From assembly GCA_905235675.1 (NCBI GenBank), contig CAJONC010000001.1, forward strand, positions 164,137-228,136: a stretch of 64,000 nucleotides of DNA, read 5' to 3'. Within the stretch, counting starts at the first letter, position 1. Every line of letters begins with the position of its first letter. Below the pieces are notes generated by a model, which ran no database searches, was not told where the DNA came from, and saw nothing but the letters and a program-made list of their open reading frames with translations. The stretch is from an uncultured Bacteroidales bacterium. Lineage in GTDB: Bacteria; Bacteroidota; Bacteroidia; Bacteroidales; UBA932. Below are positions 43,241 through 55,163 of this stretch, one piece after another. The position numbers were made by a program, and so were the translations under genes.

Positions 43241-44546
43241 AGCATACCAGAAGACATATACCAGGCTCGAAGCCATCACCAAGGCTACCGTTTCGCTGCA
43301 CGCCCAGGGCGTCAGCAACGATGAGCTTGCCACAGTTGAAGGACGCCTCGCCCAGGTGGTGAAGACCAAGGGAGACCTCGTCACCCTGCAGGTTTTCGCC
43401 GGCACCGAAGGCATCCCCACCAATGCCGAAGTGAGTTTCCACGGAGCGCCCCCTACCCTGAAGGTCAGCGAACAGCTCTCCGGACGCTTCTTCAACGCCT
43501 ACGGAGACCCTATCGACGGAGGTCCGGAAGTCGAAGGCGAAGAGCGTGAGGTGGGCGGCCCCTCGGTGAACCCCTACAAGCGCCGCCAGCCCTCAGAACT
43601 CATCCCCACCGGAATCGCGGGCATAGACCTCAACAACACCCTCGTTTCGGGGCAGAAGATTCCTTTCTTCGCCGACCCCGACCAGCCTTACAACAGGGTG
43701 ATGGCCGACGTTGCCCTGCGCGCCGACGTGGACAAGATAATACTCGGAGGCATGGGCCTCAGCAACGACGACTACCTCTTCTACCGCCATGCATTCGAAA
43801 GCGCGGGTGCGCTCGACAAGATAGTTTCCTTCGTGAACACCACCGAGGAACCTCCGGTGGAGCGCCTGCTAATCCCCGACATGGCCCTCGCCGCCGCGGA
43901 ATACTTCGCGGTTGACAAGAACGAGAAAGTGCTCGTGCTGCTTACCGACATGACGCTCTATGCGGACGCACTCTCGATAGTGAGCAACCGCATGGACCAG
44001 ATTCCTTCCAAGGACTCCATGCCGGGTTCCCTCTATTCCGACCTCGCGAAGATTTACGAAAAGGCCGTGCAGCTGCCCGACGGCGGATCCATCACCATCA
44101 TCGCTGTCACCACCCTGAGCGACGGCGACATCACCCACGCCATTCCGGACAATACCGGATACATTACCGAGGGGCAGCTCTTCCTCCGTGCCGACACCGA
44201 CACCGGAAAAGTCATAGTGGACCCGTTCCGTTCCCTGAGCCGACTGAAGCAGCTCGTGCAGGGCAAGAAGACTCGCGAAGACCACTCCCAGGTAATGAAC
44301 GCGGGCGTGCGCCTCTATGCCGACGCCCAGAACGCAAAGACCAAGCTGGAGAACGGCTTCGACCTCTCCGACTACGATCTCCGCTGCCTGGACTACGCTA
44401 AGGACTACGCCACTGAACTGCTCAGCATCGATGTCAACATTACCATCGAAGAGATGCTCGACACCGCCTGGAAACTCTTCGCCAGGCATTTCAAGCCGGA
44501 AGAGACGGGCATAAAGCAGTCGCTCATAGATAAATATTGGAAATAA
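43230..44546 (+). CDS. atpB: V-type ATP synthase non-catalytic subunit B
   Basis: Alternates with subunit A in the V1 hexamer. The 438 residues show 'YTRLEAITKATVSLHAQGV', 'SELIPTGIAGIDLNNTLVSGQKIPFFADPDQPYNRVMADVAL' (degenerate P loop with no GxxxxGK), 'LLTDMTLYADALSIVSNRMDQIPSKDSMPGSLYSDLAKIYEKA', and the arginine-finger region 'DPFRSLSRLKQL'. It overlaps subunit A by 11 bases and shares the TAATG with subunit D. Confidence 0.96.
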   Translation: MATKAYQKTYTRLEAITKATVSLHAQGVSNDELATVEGRLAQVVKTKGDLVTLQVFAGTEGIPTNAEVSFHGAPPTLKVSEQLSGRFFNAYGDPIDGGPEVEGEEREVGGPSVNPYKRRQPSELIPTGIAGIDLNNTLVSGQKIPFFADPDQPYNRVMADVALRADVDKIILGGMGLSNDDYLFYRHAFESAGALDKIVSFVNTTEEPPVERLLIPDMALAAAEYFAVDKNEKVLVLLTDMTLYADALSIVSNRMDQIPSKDSMPGSLYSDLAKIYEKAVQLPDGGSITIIAVTTLSDGDITHAIPDNTGYITEGQLFLRADTDTGKVIVDPFRSLSRLKQLVQGKKTREDHSQVMNAGVRLYADAQNAKTKLENGFDLSDYDLRCLDYAKDYATELLSIDVNITIEEMLDTAWKLFARHFKPEETGIKQSLIDKYWK

Positions 44547-45150
44547 TGGCTGTCAAGTTCCAATATAACAAAACCTCACTTACGGACCTCGGAAAGCAGC
44601 TGAAGGTGCGCGAGAAGGCCCTGCCAACCCTCAAGAACAAGGAGTCGGCGCTGCGGGCCAGCGTGCAGGAAGCCAAAAAGGAGTCGGAGAAGCTCGCCCG
44701 CGAACTCGAAACGGCGATGCAGCGCTACGATTACCTCGCCGCCCTGTGGAACGAGTTTGAGCCGGGGCTTATCCGCATCACCGACATCGACCTCAAGGAG
44801 GTGAAGGTGGCCGGAGTGAAATGCCCGCAGCTTGACGGAATCCACTATGAGCTTGCGCCTTTCAACGCCTTCGTGAAACCTGCCTGGTATGCCGACGGAG
44901 TACGTATTCTGCAGGAACTCACCCGCCTCGGGCTCGAGAGCGAAGTGTTCGAGCAGAAGCGCCGCATCCTCGACTTCCAGCGCAAGAAGACCACGCAGAA
45001 GGTGAACCTGTACGAGAAAGTGCAGATTCCCGGCTATCAGGAGGCTATCCGCAAGATAAAGAGATACATGGAAGACGAGGAGAACCTGAGCAAGGCCTCG
45101 TCCAAGATAGTGAAAACCCGCCATGCACAGGAAGAAGAGGAGGAAAGCCT

Positions 45151-45154
<4 letters not shown>
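44546..45154 (+). CDS. atpD: V-type ATP synthase subunit D
   Basis: Subunit D is the coiled-coil central rotor shaft. ATG 44546 shares one base with the atpB stop (TAATG), giving 202 residues beginning MAVKFQYNKTSLTDLGKQL. Long N- and C-terminal helices are evident ('VREKALPTLKNKESALRASVQEAKKESEKLARELETAMQ', 'KKTTQKVNLYEKVQIPGYQEAIRKIKRYMEDEENLSKASSKIVKTRHAQ'). No subunit F gene follows, unlike many V/A operons. The stop overlaps atpI by 4 bases. Confidence 0.94.
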
Positions 45155-48801
<3,647 letters not shown>

Positions 48802-48822
48802 CGACAGAGAGATTGTCAATGA

Positions 48823-48862
48823 GGAGTAGGCCGGCTAAAAAGCTTTTTAGCCGGCCTACTTC
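48823..48862. terminator. Long perfect palindrome after the Gfo/Idh gene
   Basis: 48826-48842 and 48843-48859 are perfect 17-bp inverted repeats with no spacer (gtaggccggctaaaaag and its complement), extendable to about 20 bp with one wobble. Neither side has a clean T run beyond the stem's own TTTTT, so it may end transcription in either direction or mark a recombination site. Confidence 0.6.
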
Positions 48863-48938
48863 AACCAAGATTTGCTGTAATAACGTTCAATAATAATGCT
48901 GCCAAGTTTAATTCTGCACGTAATAAGGTGTTAAAATA

Positions 48939-50078
48939 ATGATCAAGATTAAAACTGTTGTTGTCTGGGCTGTGGCTTTAATGCAGGTAATATCCTGCAA
49001 TAACGACTATACAATGTATGAAGATGCTCCTCTTAATTCAGTGATTAAAAGGTATTCTTCCGAGTACTATGGCTTGCCAGAAAACATAGATATAATCATC
49101 GAATACCTGGAACGAATGAAGCGCGAGTTCCCGGACACCTATTTTTATACTGAGCCATATCTGGAGAAGGATATGGTAGACATTCTCAAGTCAGGCAAAT
49201 TCAAATATGTCTATTCTAAGGATTCTGTTCTAATATATGACAAAAAGAATAAAGACAAGTATCCTATCCGCGGCCATCCTTTTTTCTGGCTTGAGCACCC
49301 CGATGCATATCCGGACGATTCTTATGATTATTGGTTACGTTTCAGGCCCTCTTTTTTTGATGAAACGGGGCACCATTTATATGAATATGATGACATAGGT
49401 TCGATAGTACATTCAGGGAAAAAGTACGATGCAATTTGTAAGTATGACAAAGTTGATGACACCCTGTACATTTTTTCGGGGAGTAAAGCCTATTACATTC
49501 CTGATTATGACACCTTGCTAAGAAACCATATTGGAAAAATAAAAGATACGATAAATGCTTTCATAAATGACAACACCAAGGTATACTCTTATATATTTCC
49601 AATGCAACTATCAACAGTTGGAAATCTTTGGGTCCCAAAAGATATGGAGCCCCTCCTTCATGCCAACGATTCTTTGCCATTTAATAACGAAAGATTGATA
49701 ATTAATACTGAATTATTCGATCAAGCATATTCTGTATACAATGATACAACAGGCAGTGTTTCCCCCTATTATCGATATAGGATAAGACGGCCCGACTTGA
49801 CGAAAGACAATGCCTTCTTTACAATTTCAAAAGGGCAGTCAATGGGCCCAGAATTGTCTGAGAATTCAGAATGTATTGACAATAGAGAAATCAATGGAAT
49901 GATATTCCAATGTTATAAAACCAATAACACTCTATACGGTTATTGGTATGATGCCAAACATAATGTGACATATACTTGCGAGAATCCATCTCCTGAAGAT
50001 ATTATAAATTATATTGCATTAATTAAGCAGGTGAAATGGTATTCCCCGGACACTAGTGATCTGAATCAGAAGTTCTAA
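48939..50078 (+). CDS. AT-rich hypothetical lipoprotein
   Basis: I do not recognise a family. The 379-residue product has a lipoprotein-type signal (MIKIKTVVVWAVALMQVISC, lipobox VISC) and is rich in Tyr, Asp, Asn and Lys ('YSSEYYGLPENIDIIIEYLERMKREFPDTYFYTEPYLEKDM'). The middle has 'PIRGHPFFWLEHPDAYPDDSYDYWLRFRP'. The region is far more AT-rich than its neighbours, with different codon use (many ATA, AAT, TAT), which suggests recent acquisition. It lies entirely between the two copies of the 63-bp repeat. No signs of transposase or integrase. Confidence 0.75.
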   Translation: MIKIKTVVVWAVALMQVISCNNDYTMYEDAPLNSVIKRYSSEYYGLPENIDIIIEYLERMKREFPDTYFYTEPYLEKDMVDILKSGKFKYVYSKDSVLIYDKKNKDKYPIRGHPFFWLEHPDAYPDDSYDYWLRFRPSFFDETGHHLYEYDDIGSIVHSGKKYDAICKYDKVDDTLYIFSGSKAYYIPDYDTLLRNHIGKIKDTINAFINDNTKVYSYIFPMQLSTVGNLWVPKDMEPLLHANDSLPFNNERLIINTELFDQAYSVYNDTTGSVSPYYRYRIRRPDLTKDNAFFTISKGQSMGPELSENSECIDNREINGMIFQCYKTNNTLYGYWYDAKHNVTYTCENPSPEDIINYIALIKQVKWYSPDTSDLNQKF

Positions 50079-50156
50079 GTCAATTCAAGCCAGATTCAAG
50101 GCAATATCCATTGGAATTCCTGAAGATGGTAGAATCTGCTATCAAAGCAATTGATG

Positions 50157-50219
50157 GATAGAGAGCCACGTAATGGGCTTTGCCGCCGAACGCAGCCGCA
50201 AATCGGGAAAGAAGGAAAA
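50157..50219 (+). repeat. 63-bp direct repeat, copy 2 (orphan gene end)
   Basis: Repeats the Gfo/Idh 3' end in frame: it would read WIESHVMGFAAERSRKSGKK followed by EKI and a stop (copy 1 ends EKVNI). No upstream coding part exists, so it is a remnant. Directly downstream lie the tRNA-Val promoter and gene. Confidence 0.9.
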
Positions 50220-50237
50220 AATTTAAACGAGAAAAAT

Positions 50238-50268
50238 TTTGTAAAGACGCAGAAAAGTGCTAATTTTG
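50238..50268 (+). promoter_or_regulatory. Promoter of tRNA-Val
   Basis: TTTG (50238-50241), 19 nt, TAATTTTG (50261-50268): a full Bacteroidota consensus, about 16 nt before the tRNA 5' end. Spacing and boxes equal those of the HU promoter. Confidence 0.8.
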
Positions 50269-50284
50269 GCATCCCAAAACGTCA

Positions 50285-50359
50285 GGGACCTTAGCTCAGT
50301 CGGTTCAGAGCGCTTGCTTCACACGCAAGAGGTCGGCAGTTCGAATCTGCCAGGTCCCA
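50285..50359 (+). tRNA. tRNA-Val (anticodon CAC)
   Basis: A 75-nt cloverleaf: acceptor GGGACCT/AGGTCCC, D stem GCTC/GAGC, anticodon stem CTTGC/GCAAG with loop TTCACAC (anticodon CAC), T arm GGCAG-TTCGAAT-CTGCC, discriminator A. The CCA is not encoded. Confidence 0.96.
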
Positions 50360-50378
50360 CTTCCCTATTATAAATATC

Positions 50379-50954
50379 TTATTTCTTCCTGGAAGATTCC
50401 TCCAGCACTTCGAGCTGTTCCGCAGGTATGGCCTGGTATGCGACCGCCGCCACACCTTCGACACAGACGATGAAACGTTTCCTGCCTTTGATACGGCGTA
50501 TCCAGCCTTCGCGCCCCTTGTGAACTCCTTCTATGATTCGCACCCGTTGTCCGTCCTTGAACCAGGTGGTGTCGCTTCCGAGGAATTCCGCATCGGGGTC
50601 GTTGATTTTCAGGGCCTTCATGAAATTGTCCATTTCCTTTTCCGGAATACGCCCCGGCCTGCCGTCTTCGAGGCTGCGGTACACGAGGAAATCATGTTCA
50701 TGCAGAAGCTTGAACCCGAGTATGAATTTTTCCGGACACTTGACGAAAAGCAGCGACGAAACCGCGACTTCGTTGGAATACCTGACCGCCCCGTTCTCAA
50801 CTTTCTTCACCGGTACGGAGGGAATGAAAGTCTGATGGCCTGCTTCCTGCAACTCCTTATTCAACAAGCCGGTACGCTTATAAAATACTTTAAGCGCATA
50901 CCAATATGACTTGGGATTTCTTGGAAGGGAGTCCGTAAGCGAAAAATTTAGAAT
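50379..50954 (-). CDS. UpxY/NusG-like transcription antitermination factor, start unclear
   Basis: A NusG-family protein: the NGN domain starts at 'SYWYALKVFYKRTGLLNKELQEAGHQTFIP' and the C-terminal KOW part is 'FKDGQRVRIIEGVHKGREGWIRRIKGRKRFIVCVEG'. In Bacteroides, UpxY proteins help RNA polymerase read through long capsule operons; no such operon follows here. There is no ATG, GTG or TTG in frame between the tRNA-Pro gene and the NGN domain. The open frame instead continues upstream through tRNA-Pro to a TTG at 51044. I set the end at the first possible post-tRNA codon (ATT, 50952-50954); ACG 50934-50936 is another option. Real start unknown. Confidence 0.75.
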   Translation of the reverse strand: MLNFSLTDSLPRNPKSYWYALKVFYKRTGLLNKELQEAGHQTFIPSVPVKKVENGAVRYSNEVAVSSLLFVKCPEKFILGFKLLHEHDFLVYRSLEDGRPGRIPEKEMDNFMKALKINDPDAEFLGSDTTWFKDGQRVRIIEGVHKGREGWIRRIKGRKRFIVCVEGVAAVAYQAIPAEQLEVLEESSRKK

Positions 50955-51029
50955 GGTCTGGATGAAAGGACTTGAACCTTCGACCTCCTGGTCCCTAACC
51001 AGGTGCGCTACCAACTGCGCCACATCCAG
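50954..51029 (-). tRNA. tRNA-Pro (anticodon reads AGG), CCA encoded
   Basis: Reads on the minus strand: acceptor CTGGATG/CATCCAG with the C1-G72 pair typical of tRNA-Pro, T8 G9, D stem GCGC/GCGC, anticodon stem CCTGG/CCAGG with loop TTAGGGA (positions 34-36 AGG), T arm GAAGG-TTCAAGT-CCTTT, discriminator A, then CCA at 50956-50954. The other tRNAs in this window do not encode CCA. Anticodon AGG is unusual for a bacterium. Confidence 0.9.
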
Positions 51030-51041
51030 AATTTGGGATTG

Positions 51042-51049
51042 CAAAGATA
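51042..51049 (-). promoter_or_regulatory. -7 box of tRNA-Pro
   Basis: TATCTTTG on the minus strand followed by CAATCCC, 12 nt upstream of the tRNA 5' end. Same element as at tRNA-Leu. Confidence 0.55.
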
Positions 51050-51083
51050 ATAATTTTTTTATTACGCAAGCATATTTTTTCCG

Positions 51084-51091
51084 TATATTTG
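51084..51091 (+). promoter_or_regulatory. -7 box of sppA
   Basis: TATATTTG followed by CAGCCCG, 22 nt before the sppA ATG at 51114. No clear TTTG at -33, only T runs. Confidence 0.6.
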
Positions 51092-51113
51092 CAGCCCGAT
51101 ATTCAATACCTTT

Positions 51114-52787
51114 ATGAAGAAGTATTTACTTAGTGTTTGCATTGTCTTGCTGTCAGGCGTATCCGCCTTTTGCGAGACCGACTTCCTGAAAGGGAAAATC
51201 CTGAAGATTGACATGGAGGACATGATTGCCGAGCGCGAAGGCACTTCCTTCGGTCTGTCACTTTCCGGCGTCAGTTACGGTTCCAGCGTCTCCCTCCTTT
51301 CCATAGAGAGGGCCCTGGACAAGGTTATTGACGATGACAAGATTGCAATGGTATTCATCAACGCCGATCACTTCCATGCGGGAATGGCCGATTCCGAAGA
51401 GATACGCCATCGCCTGAAGGCCATCAGCGCAAGCGGAAAACCGGTAATCGCCTACGGCGCATCGTTCAGCAACGGTTCTTATTACCTTGCATCAGCTGCC
51501 GACCGCGTATTCATGCATCCCCAGGGAAGCGGCAACCTCACCGGACTGTCCAGCACCCAGCCTTTCGTAAAAGACCTGCTCGACACCCTCGGAGTGGAGA
51601 TTCAGCTGATACGCCACGGCAAGTTCAAATCCGCCGGCGAAATGTATATACGCAACGACATCTCTCCTGAAAACCGCGAGCAGTACGAAACCCTGATGGG
51701 ATCCGTCTGGGCGACCGTTTCGGAGGAGATTGCGGCATCGAGGGGCAAGAGCGTCGAAGAAATCGACGCGATGGTGAACGGTCTTAAACTCAGCACCGCG
51801 CAGACCTGGCTCGACAACGGGCTGGTGGACGGGCTGAAGTACCGCGACGAGATGGAGAGCTACCTTTTACATCTCTTCGGGACCAATGACGCCTCCAAGG
51901 TAAAAAGCGTGGATCTCAAGGATTATATAGGCAAACTCAAGAAGGGCCCCTCGGGCAAGAAGATTGCCGTCATCTATGCCGATGGCGAAATAGAGCGCGA
52001 GGGCAGGGAAATCGTGGGTGAGAAACTTGCCCGCGAGATTGCGAAGGTGCGTGCGGACTCTTCGGTGAAGGCGGTGGTGTTCCGCGTGAATTCCCCCGGC
52101 GGAGAGGTAGTGGCCGCAGACATGATACGCCGTGAAATCGAGCTTCTCGGCAAGACCAAGCCCGTGGTGGCAAGTTACGGATCCTATGCGGCTTCGGGAG
52201 GATATCTAATCTCCGCAGGATGCAGCAGGATTTTCACCGACAACAACACCCTCACCGGCTCGATAGGAGTCTTCGGAATGGTGCCGAGCATAGGCAAGGC
52301 CATAAAAAAGAACCTACACGTGAACATGGTAAGCATAGGAACCCATGAGCACAGTTCGATGAGCAACGGCATGGAGCCGCTCAGCGAAGAAGAAACCGAA
52401 TGGTACCAGCAGGAGATTGAAGGCATCTACGACACTTTCGTGGGTGTAGTATCCGAGGGCCGTTCCATGACAAAAGAAGCCGTCGATTCCATAGCGCAGG
52501 GACGCGTATGGGCAGGGCGCGACGCCCTTGAGATAGGCCTTTGCGACGAGAAGGGTAGCCTGCTCGATGCAATAAAATACACTGCGAGGCTGGCCGGTCT
52601 CGACAAATACCGCATCGTCTGCTATCCTGAGACCAAATCCTTATGGCAGGAGTTCATGAGCTCCGGCAAAAAGGACAAGGACGCTCCTCTCGTGAACATG
52701 GATGATTATCTGACACCCGGTTTCAAAGCCGTTGCACGCATGCCTTATATCAGCATTGATTCAAACGACAAAATACTAAAGAAATGA
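51114..52787 (+). CDS. sppA: Signal peptide peptidase SppA, 67K type
   Basis: SppA is a membrane-bound serine protease that degrades cleaved signal peptides. The 557 residues start with an export signal/anchor (MKKYLLSVCIVLLSGVSAFC). Two tandem ClpP-like halves are present. The Ser-Lys dyad is split between halves as in E. coli: Lys172 in 'HGKFKSAGEMY' and Ser361 in 'SYAASGGYLISAG'. 'VNSPGGEVVAADMIRREIE' and 'TGSIGVFGMVPSIGKAI' are further family blocks. It overlaps the next gene by 4 bases. Confidence 0.95.
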   Translation: MKKYLLSVCIVLLSGVSAFCETDFLKGKILKIDMEDMIAEREGTSFGLSLSGVSYGSSVSLLSIERALDKVIDDDKIAMVFINADHFHAGMADSEEIRHRLKAISASGKPVIAYGASFSNGSYYLASAADRVFMHPQGSGNLTGLSSTQPFVKDLLDTLGVEIQLIRHGKFKSAGEMYIRNDISPENREQYETLMGSVWATVSEEIAASRGKSVEEIDAMVNGLKLSTAQTWLDNGLVDGLKYRDEMESYLLHLFGTNDASKVKSVDLKDYIGKLKKGPSGKKIAVIYADGEIEREGREIVGEKLAREIAKVRADSSVKAVVFRVNSPGGEVVAADMIRREIELLGKTKPVVASYGSYAASGGYLISAGCSRIFTDNNTLTGSIGVFGMVPSIGKAIKKNLHVNMVSIGTHEHSSMSNGMEPLSEEETEWYQQEIEGIYDTFVGVVSEGRSMTKEAVDSIAQGRVWAGRDALEIGLCDEKGSLLDAIKYTARLAGLDKYRIVCYPETKSLWQEFMSSGKKDKDAPLVNMDDYLTPGFKAVARMPYISIDSNDKILKK

Positions 52788-53518
52788 AAAAAGTTATTCT
52801 TTCCCTGCTTGCCATTTCGGCGCTGGGCCTTGGAACGGCAACTGCACAGAATGACAGCACAGCCACCGCGGCTTCGTTCAGGCTTTCTGCAATTGAAGGA
52901 ATTGATTCCATTCATGACAACACAATTGTCAAAAGCGATAACGGCCTGTTCTATTGCGCGGTCTTCAATCATCTCGACTTTGGGTGGCACAATGTAGGAG
53001 GCGACAATTTCTACCGTGGATTCGGCAAGTCGACCGAAATCTCCTTCAACACTATCGCACTCGGAGTGAGACCCGCAGACTGGTTCAAGATCTACACCGG
53101 CCTGGACCTGAAATGGAACAGCTTTACCGCGGACAGAAATACGAAATTCACTGTCGCAGACCGGAAAATAGTTGTAAATCCGGCCGTCGACATGCACTCG
53201 ACAATAAAGAATTTCGCACTTACCGTTCCGGTGGCCTTAGATTTCGGAGCAAAGCACTACGGAATGCGTTTGGGAGCAGACGTGAATTTCAATCTCAGCA
53301 ACAGGACAAGCATCGAGTCGGCATATTCCGTAGGAGATGTGGAATTTACCGAAAAGCAGCGCAACGCCATGCTGAATCCCACGACCTTCGACTTCTTCGT
53401 ATGCGCATACTTCGGAGGCGTGGGCGTATACTTCAAACACTGCCCTTCATCACTTGTAAGCGGCAACGACGACCTTATCAAATCCTACAGCACGATAGGA
53501 TTATCGCTCGTGCTATAA
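52784..53518 (+). CDS. Outer-membrane beta-barrel-like protein
   Basis: A 244-residue exported protein (signal MKKVILSLLAISALGLGTATAQ) with alternating strand pattern through residues 50-244 ('LFYCAVFNHLDFGWHNV', 'ISFNTIALGVRPADWFKIYTGLDLKWNSFTAD', 'YGMRLGADVNFNLSN') and a C-terminal 'TIGLSLVL'. It looks like a small outer-membrane barrel of the kind common in Bacteroidota; I cannot name a closer family. Coupled to sppA by an ATGA overlap. It ends 3 bases before the stop of the convergent nucleotidase gene. Confidence 0.7.
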   Translation: MKKVILSLLAISALGLGTATAQNDSTATAASFRLSAIEGIDSIHDNTIVKSDNGLFYCAVFNHLDFGWHNVGGDNFYRGFGKSTEISFNTIALGVRPADWFKIYTGLDLKWNSFTADRNTKFTVADRKIVVNPAVDMHSTIKNFALTVPVALDFGAKHYGMRLGADVNFNLSNRTSIESAYSVGDVEFTEKQRNAMLNPTTFDFFVCAYFGGVGVYFKHCPSSLVSGNDDLIKSYSTIGLSLVL

Positions 53519-53521
53519 AGC

Positions 53522-54319
53522 TTACCTGACCTTGATCAGGCCCATTTCAAGTCCCCAGCATCCGTCCGTGATGATGGGGACTTTCTTTTTCTTAGCATCC
53601 TTCACATAGATGATATCGTCCACGAAGGTGTGCGAGTGTCCGCCTATCACAAGGTCGAGGCCTTTGGTCTTGGGAACTATTTCCTGGTCTTCCTCATAGC
53701 CGAGATGGCTCAGGAGTATCACGAAGTCGCAGTCAGCTTCCTTCCTGAGGTATTTTGTCCAGGAGTTGATTGCAGTGACATTGTCCAGCTGGCGTATGCG
53801 CTGCGCAATGGGAGCGGCGACCATTTTGCTGATATCGGACTCCATTCCTATTATTCCTATGCGCATCCCCCCGCGTTCGATTACGGTGCAGGGTTCTACA
53901 TGCTGCTGGAGGATTTCAGGAAATTCGCAGTTGGCGCATACTACGGGGCATTCTATCATGCTGAGGCGCTGGGCGAGACTCTCGATTCCATCGTCGAGTT
54001 CGTGGTTGCCGAGGGTTATGCAGTCGTAGCCGAGGGCGTTGATTATCTGCGGCTCGAGCTGGCCTTTCAGTTCGGTGTAGTACGATGTTCCCTGGCAGAA
54101 GTCGCCCGCATGGAGGAGAAGCACTTTGTCCTCGTGGTACTTGCTTCTGATCCCGTCGACGAAGGCGGCGCGTTCTATCGCTCCCCCCTGGCCGTCGGAA
54201 TCTCCGCCGCGGACAGGATCGAAATGGCTGTGGGTGTCGTTGGTATGGATGATGACAAGTTTGGGCTGGCATGCCGCGGATGCCAGGCAGATTGCCAGAA
54301 TAAACAATATCTTTTTCAT
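53522..54319 (-). CDS. Metallophosphoesterase lipoprotein (5'-nucleotidase N-domain)
   Basis: The catalytic half of a split 5'-nucleotidase: lipoprotein signal MKKILFILAICLASAACQ, then dimetal motifs 'VIIHTNDTHSHFDPVRGG' (D-x-H), 'LLHAGDFCQGTSYYTELKG' (GDxxQG), 'CITLGNHELDDGIESL' (GNHE), 'FVILLSHLGYEED' and 'DLVIGGHSHTFVDDII' (GHSH). It hydrolyses extracellular or periplasmic nucleotides. The separate C-domain gene lies 4 bases upstream at 54324. At 265 residues it is the N-domain alone, a Bacteroidota arrangement rather than damage. Confidence 0.93.
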   Translation of the reverse strand: MKKILFILAICLASAACQPKLVIIHTNDTHSHFDPVRGGDSDGQGGAIERAAFVDGIRSKYHEDKVLLLHAGDFCQGTSYYTELKGQLEPQIINALGYDCITLGNHELDDGIESLAQRLSMIECPVVCANCEFPEILQQHVEPCTVIERGGMRIGIIGMESDISKMVAAPIAQRIRQLDNVTAINSWTKYLRKEADCDFVILLSHLGYEEDQEIVPKTKGLDLVIGGHSHTFVDDIIYVKDAKKKKVPIITDGCWGLEMGLIKVR

Positions 54320-54323
54320 AATA

Positions 54324-55163
54324 TCAGTCCTCCTCTATTACAACCCTGCCGTCGGTAAAGTATTCCAGAGGCTTTCCGGCTGCGGTAAGGGCACGTACAT
54401 CGGCGAGTATGGCATCGCCTATCCTAATGTCCGAAATGAAATAATCCTTCGCTCCGCGGGCTATCTTGTATCCGTCGCCCCCGTCAAGCAGGAAGTCGAT
54501 GGTTGCCACCCCGTAGAGTCTGTCGTCCCTGAGAGCTTCATTCCCCACCGTTGCGGAAACCAGTTTGTTGTCCTTCATCACTATACGGGCGCCGGAAATG
54601 CACTGCACTCCGTTCTCCGCCATGTATTCAAAAATGCCGCGGAGTTCGCATCCGCCTATCTGCACATAGCAGAGGTAATTCTTGAAAGGCAGCATCGACA
54701 CTATGTCGTCGAGCATCACGTCCCCCTGCGGGATATCCACCCTGATTCCGCCGAAATTGCAGATTGCCACGTCTACCTTGCGTCCGGACGGCTCGCAAAG
54801 GGCGCTCACGTCCGCAAAAAGCCTGTCGACCACAAAATTGCTGAGCGAACTTTCAGGTCTTTGCTTGGTCATGGCTTCCGGAGCGTAGGCAACCGGCTCC
54901 TTGAGTTTGGCCATCGCAGGCTGGGCGTCATAAAGGAGCTTCGCCACCCTGGGAGTGGCTCCGCCCTTGAAAACCTTTTTGTTCGGGGCCTTGTATGTCT
55001 CCCCGTCGCTGATTCCTATAGCCTTGTCGACGTTGGTGGCAGTGGGGACGGTAACACCGGTGCGGCTGCCGTCCATCTTGTACTTCGTCCAGCTTACCCT
55101 GTGAGAGCAGCCGCAGAGGGCAAGCACCGCAAGCGCTGCAATAATTACTTTTGTTTCAGCCAT
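54324..55163 (-). CDS. 5'-nucleotidase C-terminal domain lipoprotein
   Basis: The substrate-binding half of the split 5'-nucleotidase. Lipoprotein signal MAETKVIIAALAVLALCGCS (lipobox LCGC); ATG 55163 was preferred to an ATG two codons upstream. The domain shows 'VDVAICNFGGIRVDIPQGDVMLDDIVSMLPFKNYLCYVQIGGCELRGIFEYMAENG' (NxGGIR, PF-x-N) and 'LYGVATIDFLLDGGDGYKIARG' (nucleobase-stacking aromatic region). It should act with the product at 53522-54319. The start overlaps the ABC permease stop by about 19 bases. Confidence 0.92.
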   Translation of the reverse strand: MAETKVIIAALAVLALCGCSHRVSWTKYKMDGSRTGVTVPTATNVDKAIGISDGETYKAPNKKVFKGGATPRVAKLLYDAQPAMAKLKEPVAYAPEAMTKQRPESSLSNFVVDRLFADVSALCEPSGRKVDVAICNFGGIRVDIPQGDVMLDDIVSMLPFKNYLCYVQIGGCELRGIFEYMAENGVQCISGARIVMKDNKLVSATVGNEALRDDRLYGVATIDFLLDGGDGYKIARGAKDYFISDIRIGDAILADVRALTAAGKPLEYFTDGRVVIEED

